In this document: positions 10,801-19,062 of the stretch, piece by piece
Layout: each line of letters opens with the position of its first letter
How positions within the stretch are numbered: the first letter of the stretch is position 1
NCBI RefSeq assembly: GCF_016650815.1
Contig: NZ_JAEKEZ010000038.1
Coordinates: forward strand, 301,413-365,412
DNA: 64,000 nt
Source: Pseudomonas sp. TH31
GTDB lineage: Bacteria > Pseudomonadota > Gammaproteobacteria > Pseudomonadales > Pseudomonadaceae
Reading direction: 5' to 3'
Position numbers and translations under genes: made by a program
The notes under the pieces: generated by a model
The model's database searches: none
What the model was told of the DNA's origin: nothing
The model's input: the letters and a program-made list of their open reading frames with translations, nothing else

Positions 10801-11055
10801 GTGACGTCAAGTACTCACTCATTGAATCCGGCAGAGTTCCCGGGCTCACGGGGTGATCGGTTCCTGGGGTTTTCTGATGGCGACGATTTCCCTACTTCAA
10901 AAGTGGCGGTACGTTGGCTGTGCAGTGACGAGTGTGCGGGCAGGCCCGTGTCGGAAGAATTGCTCCGCGCCAACGACTTGCAGCGCTATGCACCACGCCT
11001 GCTAGCCGTTGCAACGGCTCATCAGAACATCAAGGCCGGAGGTTTAAATCGTTGA
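10801..11055 (+). CDS. Orphan 84-aa protein, upstream partner of an overlapping gene
   Basis: I do not recognise this protein. The frame begins with GTG (MTSSTHSLNPAEFPGSRGD) and ends LLAVATAHQNIKAGGLNR. It is Ser/Asp-rich at the N-terminus, has two Cys (LCSDEC) and no signal peptide. No clear Shine-Dalgarno is visible before the GTG, so the start is uncertain. Its stop overlaps the TTG start of the next gene, and GGAGG inside its last codons would serve that gene. The overlap supports a two-gene unit. It could instead be the 5' part of one gene split by a frameshift. Confidence 0.4.
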   Translation: MTSSTHSLNPAEFPGSRGDRFLGFSDGDDFPTSKVAVRWLCSDECAGRPVSEELLRANDLQRYAPRLLAVATAHQNIKAGGLNR

Positions 11056-11942
11056 ACGTTGATTCAATTACACACTCACCAAGACCCTGGACGGGTCAGT
11101 TGGCGCTGTCATCGCAAGCCCCGGCTGCCTTGCCATTGCAACTCAATAAGGTCGCGGGAGGTCAATCGTCCTGGACGTCGGTGCTGACCAGTCGGCATGA
11201 CCTGGTTAACGTAGATGCGGGCCTGAATTTTGCGCCTCGCCTCGCCATGGCAGGCGCTGGTACAGCGCCATGTACAGGCCGCACGAGAGCTCCTGTTGAG
11301 CAGATCGAAAAAAACAAGGGAAGGCTTCGCAGTCAATTACTTGCAATGCGCCGGATCTATTGCCATGGCAGCGCTTATGTCACGCCCACAAACAACGCGT
11401 ATGGCTTGGCTAACGTAGCGCAGGGCGTAACCGCCGCGTCTGGTCCCAATGTGGCAGGCTGCACTACAACGCAAGGTAACGGCCGCGTGCAAATGTCTGC
11501 TGCGCCGTTTCCAGGCGAAGAAAAAATGTATCGCAGGCGTCGTGCTCCCTACAATAAATTGACGCGAGATGAGCAGGCAAAGAACCTGGGTTTGACGCGA
11601 CAGGAGTTTGAAAAAAAGCAAAAGGATCGCTTCGCACGAACGCTTGGCTACCTTGATCACAAGTCTCGTAAGCGTGCGCAGTATAAATATGCGCAGCATA
11701 AGCGTGCGCAGGATAAGAAAAATACAACTGACACCCAGCCTGCAAGACCTCTCTACCCAGCAGTTTCCCGAAAAATGCCCGATGAACATACCGCACAGGC
11801 GGTATGGCGAGATGGGTATAACGTCAGGGCAGCGGACTTGCCGGCAGGCACAAAGAGGCTCATCCCGACATCCCACGCCATCGCCTGTGCGCAGCCCCCT
11901 CCACATTGGAAGCCTTGCCTGTACTCACCTTCGATGACATAG
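11052..11942 (+). CDS. Orphan 296-aa basic protein with pentapeptide repeats
   Basis: I do not recognise this protein. The proposed TTG start at 11052 lies 9 nt after GGAGG and overlaps the preceding stop. Residues 1-60 are rich in Ser, Pro, Ala and Gln without a Sec signal peptide. A strongly basic, helix-prone region follows from residue 159 (MYRRRRAPYNKLTRDEQAK). Residues 207-221 are three 5-aa repeats KRAQY, KYAQH and KRAQD, encoded by 15-bp DNA repeats at 11670-11714. Base composition is lower in GC than the flanks. An unstructured Ser/Pro N-terminus before a basic body resembles some secreted effectors, but nothing proves this. An internal ATG at 11526 could give a 138-aa product. Confidence 0.4.
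   Translation: MNVDSITHSPRPWTGQLALSSQAPAALPLQLNKVAGGQSSWTSVLTSRHDLVNVDAGLNFAPRLAMAGAGTAPCTGRTRAPVEQIEKNKGRLRSQLLAMRRIYCHGSAYVTPTNNAYGLANVAQGVTAASGPNVAGCTTTQGNGRVQMSAAPFPGEEKMYRRRRAPYNKLTRDEQAKNLGLTRQEFEKKQKDRFARTLGYLDHKSRKRAQYKYAQHKRAQDKKNTTDTQPARPLYPAVSRKMPDEHTAQAVWRDGYNVRAADLPAGTKRLIPTSHAIACAQPPPHWKPCLYSPSMT
11670..11714 (+). repeat. Three tandem 15-bp coding repeats
   Basis: Units AAGCGTGCGCAGTAT, AAATATGCGCAGCAT and AAGCGTGCGCAGGAT follow each other in frame and encode KRAQY, KYAQH and KRAQD. They lie in the orphan 296-aa gene. Confidence 0.8.
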
Positions 11943-12000
11943 CTCACTTGTTGCGAGAACCGAGTTCCGAGCTCCCCCAGACGACCTGACGCCCTTGATT

Positions 12001-12268
12001 TTATGGCGTATCAAGGGCTTGCGCCGACCCTTCCATGCGAAAGGCTTCGCGCATCGTACTTTGCGGCATTGAACGGTTAATGGCTTGGGCCAGGTCCCGA
12101 TGCTCCTGCGCCAACTCCAGTTGCCCTTTGATCACATAGGCTTCGCCGAGGTATTTGCGTACCCGCGCAATCGATACGGGCGCCGGTCGGCAAGTTTACC
12201 CGGGGCGCAGGTGATTACCGTGGAGCCCTCCCAGTGGATCTGCGGCGTGCACAAAATCCCTTGCAGGC
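12001..12268 (-). pseudogene. 3' remnant of an unidentified gene
   Basis: The minus strand ends at a TAA (12001-12003) after an open stretch that reads like real protein: PVSIARVRKYLGEAYVIKGQ, then LELAQEHRDLAQAI, a TPR-like helical pair. A second frame just upstream (IHWEGSTVITCAPGKLAD) joins it if one base is added near 12180. No start or upstream domain remains, and REP-like sequence abuts at about 12310. Likely the eroded 3' end of a gene; the family is not identified. Confidence 0.4.
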
Positions 12269-12317
12269 GCTAGCTTGCTGGCGATGGTCGTGCACGGACA
12301 CCCCGCAGCGGTCTCAG

Positions 12318-12356
12318 GTTTTTCGCGAGCGAGCTCGCTCCTACAGTAGGAGCCGG
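12318..12356. repeat. REP-like half-site
   Basis: TTTTCGCGAGCGAGCTCGCTCCTACA followed by GTAGGAGC forms a short imperfect hairpin of the GCTCGC...CTCCTACA type, overlapping the 3' end of the dehydrogenase gene. Confidence 0.5.
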
Positions 12357-13294
12357 ATCGGCGCTCCGGCTGACCAGGCCTGGATATCTTCGATCATCTG
12401 CGAAAAGAACTGCTGGTAATTCTGCCGGCTGACATACCCGATATGCGGCGTGGCCAGCACATTATCCAGCGTCCTGAACGGATGCAGTTCAGGCAACGGC
12501 TCGTGCTCGAACACATCCAGCGCCGCGCCCGCCAGGCGATTCTTCTGCAGTGCCTTGATCAGCGCCGTTTCATCGACAATCGGCCCGCGTGCGGTGTTGA
12601 TCAGCAGCGCCGTGGGTTTCATCCAGTCCAGCGCCTGGGCATCAACGATCCCGCGGCTGCGCTCGCTGAGCACCAGGTGCACCGACAGCACATCGGCCTG
12701 TTCGAACAGCTCCTGTTTGCTGACATAGCTCACGCCGACTTCGGCGGCTCGTTCGGCGGTGAGGTTTTCGCTCCAGGCGATCACCTGCATGCCGAAGACC
12801 TGACCGAACTGCGCCACGCGTTTGCCGATGCTGCCCAGACCGAGGATTGCCAAGGTCTTGCCGTGCAGATCGCCGCCCAGGCCTTGCTGCCAAAGACCGG
12901 CGCGCAGGGCGTTGGCTTCGGCCACCAGGTTGCGGGTCGCGGCCATGATCAGCGCCCAAGTCAGTTCCGGGGCGGCGTGTTTGTAACTGTCGGTGCCGCT
13001 GACCTGAATACCCAGCGTCGCCGCGGCCTTCAAGTCCAGCGCCGCGTTGCGCATGCCGCCGGTAACCAGCAGCTTGAGCTTGGGCAGGCGGCGCAGCAGG
13101 TCGTCGTCGAAGCGCGTGCGCTCGCGCATCACGCAAATCACCTCGAACGCGCCCAGACGTTCGACCAGTGCGTCGTTGTCGGCCGGGTAGTCATGGATAA
13201 AGCTCACCTCGCCGATGCTGTCCAGCGCTGACCAGTCCACCACGCCGCTGGCCACATCCTGCCAGTCATCGAGCACCGCAATCTGCACAGCCAT
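12341..13294 (-). CDS. D-2-hydroxyacid dehydrogenase family protein
   Basis: 317-aa NAD(P)-dependent oxidoreductase of the D-isomer-specific 2-hydroxyacid dehydrogenase family. The Rossmann motif ILGLGSIG is at residues 150-157. NTARGPIVDE carries the catalytic Arg, ALDVFEHEPLP the Glu, and TPHIGYVS the active-site His. The substrate cannot be read from sequence; SerA-like length is excluded because no ACT domain is present. It begins 13 bp after the alpha/beta hydrolase stop on the same strand, so the two probably form one operon. Confidence 0.85.
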   Translation of the reverse strand: MAVQIAVLDDWQDVASGVVDWSALDSIGEVSFIHDYPADNDALVERLGAFEVICVMRERTRFDDDLLRRLPKLKLLVTGGMRNAALDLKAAATLGIQVSGTDSYKHAAPELTWALIMAATRNLVAEANALRAGLWQQGLGGDLHGKTLAILGLGSIGKRVAQFGQVFGMQVIAWSENLTAERAAEVGVSYVSKQELFEQADVLSVHLVLSERSRGIVDAQALDWMKPTALLINTARGPIVDETALIKALQKNRLAGAALDVFEHEPLPELHPFRTLDNVLATPHIGYVSRQNYQQFFSQMIEDIQAWSAGAPIRLLL

Positions 13295-13307
13295 CAGCCT
13301 TACCTCA

Positions 13308-14326
13308 TCAACGAACAGGGTTGGTTTTGTTCAGCCAGTCGAGCAGGGCCTGATGAAATTGCGTCGGCTCTTCCATCTGCGGTGCGTGGCCCATGCCCGG
13401 AACTCGACGAGGGTCGAGTGTGGAATCAGTTTTGCCACTTGCTTGCCGAGCACGTCGTAGTGACCGAGCTTCGCCTTGACCTCGTGGGAGGCGATGTCGC
13501 TGCCGATGGCCGTGGTGTCGGAGGTGCCGATCAGCAGCAAGGTCGGCATTTTCAGATCCTTGAACTCATAGAACACTGGCTGGGTGAAGATCATGTCGTA
13601 GATCAGCGCCGAGTTCCACGCCACTTGTTTGTGCCCCGGGCCTTTGTTCAGGCCGGCGAGCATGTCGACCCAGCGATCGAACTCCGGCTTCCAGCGTCCG
13701 GCGTAATAGGTGTTGCGCTCATAGGTGCGGATCCCGTCGGCGCTGACTTTCAGCTCCCGTTCATACCATTGATCGACGGTGCGATACGGGACGCCGAGGG
13801 CTTTCCAGTCTTCAAGGCCGATGGGATTGACCAGCGCCAGTTGCTCGACTTGCTCCGGGTACTGCAGCGCATAGCGGGTGGCGAGCATGCCGCCGGTGGA
13901 GTGCCCGACCAAGGTGGCCTTCTGGATGCCCAGGGCCTTGAGCAGCTTCTGGGTGTTGGTCGCCAGTTGCTGGAATGTGTATTGGTAATTGTCTGGTTTG
14001 CTGGAGGTGCAGAAGCCTATCTGGTCCGGGACGATGACCCGGAAGCCGGCCTCGCTCAGGGCCTTGATCGAACTGTCCCAGGTCGCGCCGCAGAAATTCT
14101 TGCCATGCATCAGCACCACGCTGCGCCCGTTGGCCTTGTCATGGGCGGCGACGTCCATGTAACCCATTTGCAAGGATTTACCCTGGGACTGGAAGGCAAA
14201 ATGCTTGACCGTGTAGGGATACTCGAAGCCCTGGAGTTGCGGGCCATACTCCGGACCTTCGGCGTGAGCCAGGATGGGCAGGGCGGCGGCCAGCAGCAGG
14301 CAGGGCAGCCAGCGGGAAGCGGACAT
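13308..14326 (-). CDS. Exported alpha/beta hydrolase (one apparent frameshift)
   Basis: Reconstructed as about 339 aa. A signal peptide (LPCLLLAAALPILAHA) precedes an alpha/beta hydrolase fold with the oxyanion region LMHGKNFCGATW, the nucleophile elbow GHSTGGM, and the acid in LLIGTSDTTA. The frame breaks at 13396-13400, where CCCGG replaces CCCGGG. Adding the base gives EFPGMGHAPQMEE with the catalytic His, then a normal C-terminus WLNKTNPVR ending at 13308. Likely a periplasmic esterase or lactonase; substrate unknown. Upstream partner of the D-2-hydroxyacid dehydrogenase. Confidence 0.82.
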
Positions 14327-14390
14327 AAGTTAACTCCATGGAAATGCGGCGATGCTGGAAGGGCGAGATTATGGTGACATTAACCGGTCA

Positions 14391-14481
14391 TGTGGGAGCG
14401 AGCCTGCTCGCGAAGAGGCCGGCAGTTTCAAAATAAATGTTGCCTGAGGCAGCGCTTTCGCGAGCCGGCTCGTTCCCACAG
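14391..14481. repeat. REP-like hairpin, GTGGGAGCGAGCCTGCTCGCGA family
   Basis: Arms TGTGGGAGCGAGCCTGCTCGCGAA and TTCGCGAGCCGGCTCGTTCCCACA flank a short core, the REP doublet (REPIN) layout of fluorescent pseudomonads. Further members are at 28199, 50772, 52367, 55562 and 58027. Confidence 0.8.
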
Positions 14482-14528
14482 GTTCGCGGCTTGCCGACTG
14501 GAATTGGGCACTGGCCCGGGATGATCGT

Positions 14529-14963
14529 TCAACTCATCCAGCCGAGTGTGGCCAGGGCCAGCATCGCATAACGGGCGCCCTTGGCGAAGGTCACGATCAG
14601 CAGGAATCGCCCCAGCGGCTCACGCATGACGCCCGCGACCAGGGTCAGCGGATCACCGATCACGGGCACCCAACTGAGCAGCAACGACCAATGACCGTAG
14701 CGCTGATAATGCTTTCGGGCCGTTTCAAGATGCCGGGGGCTGACCGGAAACCAGCGCCGCTCGCCAAAGCGCTCGATGCCACGTCCCAGCCACCAGTTCA
14801 GCACCGAGCCGAGGACATTGCCCAGGGTCGCAACTGCCAGCAGCGCCCAGAGCCAGTAACGATCACTGAGCAGCAACCCCACCAGCACGGCTTCGGACTG
14901 CAACGGCAATAGCGTCGCGGCACCGAAGGCTGCAAAAAACAGCCCGATGTACGCGCCGAACAT
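14529..14963 (-). CDS. DedA/YqaA-type membrane protein
   Basis: 144-aa integral membrane protein of the VTT (SNARE-associated/DedA) family, short YqaA form. Hydrophobic segments are at about residues 5-30 (YIGLFFAAFGAATLLPLQSE), 36-60 (WLWALLAVATLGNVLG), 90-115 and 120-142. The family glycine/proline motif WVPVIGDPLTLVAGVMR is present, and GSVLNWWLGRG is the conserved loop. The ATG overlaps the stop of the DUF411 gene (TGATG), so translation is coupled. Family members are linked to lipid scrambling and membrane homeostasis; a specific role here is not shown. Confidence 0.85.
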   Translation of the reverse strand: MFGAYIGLFFAAFGAATLLPLQSEAVLVGLLLSDRYWLWALLAVATLGNVLGSVLNWWLGRGIERFGERRWFPVSPRHLETARKHYQRYGHWSLLLSWVPVIGDPLTLVAGVMREPLGRFLLIVTFAKGARYAMLALATLGWMS

Positions 14964-15409
14964 CAATGGGCGGGGTAGTCCGCCACCACCACGTCGGTGC
15001 CGGTCCGGGTCAGGCCAATCACTTGATAGGCGTCGCTCATGCCATCCATTTCCATGCCGGGCGAGCCCATCGGCATGCCGGGAGCGGCGACGCCCAACAA
15101 GTCGTCACGCTTGCTCAGGGCCAGCACTTGTTCGGCCGGTACATGGCCCTCGACGAACTTGCCGTTGATCAGCGCCGTGTGGCACGACGCCAGACGTGGC
15201 GGCACGCCGTGCTGCTGCTTGAACTCGCTCATGTTGGCTTCGACGTGATCCTCGACCTTGAAGCCGTTGGCTTCCAGGTGACTGATCCATTTTTTGCAGC
15301 AACCGCAATTGGCATCACGGTGCACTTCGATGGGGATCAGGTCGGCGGCCTGGGCCAGAGAGGAGATAAACAGGGCGCTCAGGGCGACCAGACGCAGAGG
15401 GGTTCGCAT
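14963..15409 (-). CDS. DUF411 periplasmic metal-binding protein
   Basis: 148-aa exported protein with a signal peptide cleaved after SLAQA. The thioredoxin-like start IEVHRDANCGCCKKWISHLE carries the CGCC metal/thiol site of DUF411. CHTALINGKFVEGHVPAEQVL is the conserved second half, and a Met-rich loop (MPMGSPGMEMDGM) could add copper ligands. DUF411 proteins often sit near copper genes, but none are visible here. It is coupled to the DedA-like gene by an overlapping stop/start. Confidence 0.85.
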   Translation of the reverse strand: MRTPLRLVALSALFISSLAQAADLIPIEVHRDANCGCCKKWISHLEANGFKVEDHVEANMSEFKQQHGVPPRLASCHTALINGKFVEGHVPAEQVLALSKRDDLLGVAAPGMPMGSPGMEMDGMSDAYQVIGLTRTGTDVVVADYPAH

Positions 15410-15455
15410 GGGAGGATCTCGGCTGGGGGGCGGTCAAAAAAAGAGGCATTTTGAC

Positions 15456-15822
15456 TACTTTAACCGGTAAAGAACGGCGAGATTGTTTCGAAGTACTACA
15501 TGCCAGGACGCGACATAAAACCCTGTAGCCGCTGCCGAAGGCTGCGTTCGGCTCGTGTAGCAGCTGTCGAGCCTGCGTTCGGCTTGTAGCAGCTGTCGAG
15601 CTTGCGAGGCTGCGTTCGGCTGCGCAGCAGTCGTGAAATCAGACGACGCGGTGTTTCAGGAAAACCGCGTGCGCAGGTTTTACGACTGCTGCGCAGCCGA
15701 ACGCAGCCTTTGGCAGCTGCTACACGAGCCGAACGCAGCCTTCGGCAGCTGCTACTGGCCTGCGTAACTAGCGGACTTTGAAGCGCCCCATGATCGCGCT
15801 CACCTGGCTATTTGCTTCCAGT
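15456..15822. repeat. Tandem duplication, copy 1 (with 17 codons of the chemoreceptor end)
   Basis: This block repeats at 15825-16160 with few changes. Both begin TACTTTAACCGGTAAAG and both end in chemoreceptor 3' coding sequence. Copy 1 carries an orphan in-frame tail (LEANSQVSAIMGRFKVR then stop at 15768-15770) differing from the true tail by one residue. It has about 30 extra bases of CTGTCGAGC repeats. Inside is a long hairpin with arms CTGCGTTCGGCTGCGCAGCA and TGCTGCGCAGCCGAACGCAG. Confidence 0.85.
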
Positions 15823-15824
15823 TT

Positions 15825-16160
15825 TACTTTAACCGGTAAAGAGCGGCGAGATTGTTTCGAAGTACTGCATGCCAGGACGCGACATAAAACCCTGTAGCCG
15901 CTGCCGAAGGCTGCGTTCGGCTCGTAGCAGCTGTCGAGCCTGCGAGGCTGCGTTCGGCTGCGCAGCAGTCGTGAAATCAGACGACGCGGTGTTTCAGGAA
16001 AACCGCGTGCGCAGGTTTTACGACTGCTGCGCAGCCGAACGCAGCCTTCGGCAGCTGCTACACGAGCCGAGCGCAGCCTTCGGCAGCTGCTACAGGTCTG
16101 CGTAACTAGCGGACTTTGAAGCGCCCCATGATCGCGCTCACCCGGCTATTCGCTTCCAGT
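15825..16160. repeat. Tandem duplication, copy 2 (includes the true chemoreceptor 3' end)
   Basis: Abuts copy 1 and carries the same hairpin. The last 55 bp are the real 3' end of the chemoreceptor gene, whose stop is at 16106-16108. The hairpin lies directly downstream of that stop and could act in transcript 3' end formation. Confidence 0.85.
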
Positions 16161-18096
16161 AACTGCTGGGTGTTGAGTTCGCTGGCGTGACCGCTTTTGA
16201 CCAGTTCATCAACCATGTGGCGGATCTGCACCATGCTGCGGTTGATCTCTTCGGTCACGGCGCTTTGTTGCTCGGCGGCGGTGGCGATCTGGGTGCTCAG
16301 GCTGTTGATGTGGCTGACGGAACCGGCCATTTCATCCAGGCCGGAGTTGACCCGCGCCGTGGCATCCGCAGCGGACTGGCAACTGGCCTGGGTGTTTTCC
16401 ATGGCCGCCACCGAAGAGCTCACGCCTTGGGTCAGGCGTTTGAGCATTTCGTTGATTTCCGAGGTGCTGGCCTGGGTCCGGGCGGCGAGGGCGCGGACTT
16501 CATCGGCCACCACCGCAAAGCCCCGGCCCTGTTCACCGGCACGTGCCGCTTCAATTGCCGCGTTGAGCGCCAGCAGGTTGGTTTGCCCGGCAATCGCGCC
16601 GATCACCCCGAGAATCTCGGTAATCCGTTGTGCGTCCTGCTGCATGTTTTCAACTTTGTGGGTGGCGCTGGCCACTTCATCAATCAACGCAACGACACTG
16701 CTGGAGGCTTCGCCGACCACGACCCGCGAGCGATCCGCGTGTTCGCTGGCGCGCTGGGTAAAGGCCGCGGTTTCAGCGGCGTTCTGCGCGACGCTATCAG
16801 CGGTGGAGCTCATTTCGGTGATGGCGGTAACGGTCTGATCGGTTTCCGAGGCGTGACGCACCAGGATCTGACTGGTGTGCGCGGAGGTGCGTTGCAGGTT
16901 GTCCAGGCCCGAAGCCATGGCGCCGGTGGCTTGGGTGACTTCGCCAATCATGTTCTGCAAATAGATGATGAAGGCGTTGACCGAGTGGCCGATGGCGCCC
17001 AGTTCATCCTCGGCGCGGATGGTGATGCGCTTGGTCAGGTCGGCATCGCCGGCAGACAGTGCATCGATGTTGGCCTTGAGGATTTTCATGCGATGAATCA
17101 GTTGGCGAATCGCGTAGACCTGCAGCAGCACCAACAGAATCACCATTGGAATCTGCAACAGGCTCAAGGTGCTCAATACATCGTCACGTTGAGCGGTGAT
17201 CAGCTTGGTCGGCAGGGCAGTGGCAAGGAACCACGGCGTGCCTTCGATCGGGCGCATGAAGAAGGTGCTGGCTTCGCCGTTGTTGTCGAATTCAACCCGT
17301 TGCGCCTGGTCGCGATTTTGCAGGCCCGCCTTGACCTGGCTGGCGAACGGCGAGGTGCCGGCCAGTTCGCTGATGTTCTTCAGTACGACCGGCCCGCTGA
17401 TGCGTGAGCTGTTGCTGATGATTTTGCCGTCGGCTTCGACGATCAGCATTTCGGCACCGAGGTCTTTTTCCTTGCGTGCGATCAGGTCGTTGAAAAACCC
17501 CAGGGTCACGTCGATGGTCGACACACCGTAGGCCACGCCATTTTTTGAATGGCCATCGCGCAGTTGGTGCGCGGCTCGGCACTGGCGTCATCCTTATAGG
17601 CTGCGGCCCACGCGCACTGGCCGCGCGGCGTTTGCATGCCGCCCTTGTACCAGGTCTGGTCGTAATAGTTGGGCGCGGCGTCGCTGTTCCAGAAGGTGTT
17701 GACGGCCAGCTTGCCCGAGCTGTCGCGGTGCCAGAAGGTGCTGAACTTGTTGCGTCCCGCTTCACGTTGGCCGGGCAAAGGCCAGATCCCGCCACCAAAC
17801 ACTTTCAGCTCGCCGTACTGGTCCACCAGACCGGGCAGCACCGTATCAATCGCGGCGCTGTCGAGCAGGGGAATGGTCTGGGTGATGCTGCGTTGCTGGG
17901 CTTGCACCTTGTTCAGTTCCCCCTGGATTTGCTCGGCAACTTCAGCAATGCGGTTGAGGGCGACCTGTTCTTCGGTATGGCGCAGTTTCGGTGCGACCAA
18001 CTGGCTGATACCCACTACCGTGAGTATCGAAAGCAGCAGGATGAACAGGACCAGAAACAGCGTGTAGCGAGCCTGAATGGTACGGAATGCGGGCAT
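16106..18096 (-). CDS. Methyl-accepting chemotaxis protein with dCache-type sensor (one apparent frameshift)
   Basis: Reconstructed as 663 aa. TM1 is at about residues 12-34 (YTLFLVLFILLLSILTVVG). A large periplasmic sensor of double-Cache type follows (GGGIWPLPGQREAGRN, QTWYKGG and the NGVAYGVSTIDVTLGFF core). TM2 (MVILLVLLQVYAI), a HAMP segment, and the signalling tip GQTNLLALNAAIEAARAGEQ complete it. The tail lacks a CheR-binding pentapeptide. The frame breaks at 17539-17544, where six T should be seven. The ligand cannot be told from sequence. The 3' end is tandemly duplicated downstream. Confidence 0.9.
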
Positions 18097-18498
18097 GGGA
18101 CCGGTCCTTGTGCTGCGTTTTTATTGTTGGGATTCAGATGTTGAAAATGGCGGGCTTCAAAGCTTTATCGGCCCGCTCGAGGCGAGCTTTAGGTACGGAC
18201 GTACAAGAAAGGTATTAGAGGGCCGGATGGCGAGTAACGGTCCTGGTACAAACAAGAAAAATCAGATGGATATGACAGCAATGCCTCGGCTATAGCTAAA
18301 TGAAAAAGATCGTGCAGGCCAATAAAACAGGGCCTCTAATGATTTGTATCGTAAATGTACGAGAATTGTAAAAAGTCGAAATATTTGTAGGTGGGCGTTC
18401 TCATCGCGCCGATACTTCTGCGCATTCATCTCGCTTAAACAAGGATTTTTTATGTCGCACGGACATTGGAATATCGTCGCGCTGTCAGGAGTACGCTC
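18097..18498. other. Intergenic region between divergent genes
   Basis: About 400 bp separating the chemoreceptor (minus) from the orphan gene at 18499 (plus). It is A/T-rich at 18290-18400. Short palindromes occur (GTACGGACGTAC, TCGTAAATGTACGA), but I recognise no operator or RNA. The promoters of both genes should lie here. Confidence 0.5.
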
Positions 18499-19011
18499 AT
18501 GACTGTCGGTCTGGTCGGCAACTGGACAGCGAAGGCCGGTGTGCTGGTTCGACAGGGTTCGGTCAATGCCAAGCCGCTGACCCAGAGCGTCAAGGCGAGG
18601 CAGATCTTGAGTCAGGTGGGCACCAACCCGCTGTTGCTCGACAAAGCCAAAATGGATTCCCTGCAGATGTACAAGCAGGTCAAGGGCTTCGATCCGGAAA
18701 ACGTCTCGGTAAAGCAATTGGGCAACATGAGCACCTTCCTCAAGCAGAACGGCATCATCAGCGATGTGACCGCGCTGACGCTGCTGAACGCTGGAAGCCA
18801 GTTCGATAAATTTGGCGTGCCGACTGACACAGACGCGAAATTCAATGCCCTGGAATACTTCGCCGTTCAACTCGATACCATCCAGAGCAACAACCTCAAG
18901 GGCAACAAGTACGCCAACTACCTGGTGCCCGAATACAAGAAAGCGATCTACGCCCTGCAAAATCTCAAGACCTACGGCGAAACCAACGGCCCGGTAGTCA
19001 AGAAGAAGTGA
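18499..19011 (+). CDS. Orphan 170-aa protein of unknown function
   Basis: I do not recognise this family. The ATG at 18499 has CAGGAG 9 nt upstream. The protein (MTVGLVGNWTAKAGVLVRQG start, PVVKKK end) is rich in Lys, Gln, Asn and Leu, mostly predicted helical, with no Sec signal or membrane span. The middle (KQVKGFDPENVSVKQLGNMS, then GIISDVTALTLLNAGSQFDK) looks like a compact all-alpha domain. It stands alone between divergently and convergently oriented genes, so the neighbourhood gives no hint. Codon use is ordinary for a Pseudomonas gene of moderate GC, so I regard it as real. Confidence 0.7.
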   Translation: MTVGLVGNWTAKAGVLVRQGSVNAKPLTQSVKARQILSQVGTNPLLLDKAKMDSLQMYKQVKGFDPENVSVKQLGNMSTFLKQNGIISDVTALTLLNAGSQFDKFGVPTDTDAKFNALEYFAVQLDTIQSNNLKGNKYANYLVPEYKKAIYALQNLKTYGETNGPVVKKK

Positions 19012-19062
19012 GGCGTCATCCTCTGACCCGATCCACTCAGGGAGCGGGTCGCAGGACAGGGG

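Noticed and set aside
11337..11906. 189-codon frame on the minus strand opposite the orphan gene
   Set aside because: Cys- and Ile-rich translation with no start signal; it mirrors the plus-strand gene.
11989..12020. Terminator after the orphan pair (GCCCTTGAT / ATCAAGGGC)
   Set aside because: A stem is present but no T run follows on the plus strand, and it overlaps the end of the minus-strand remnant; kept only as a possibility.
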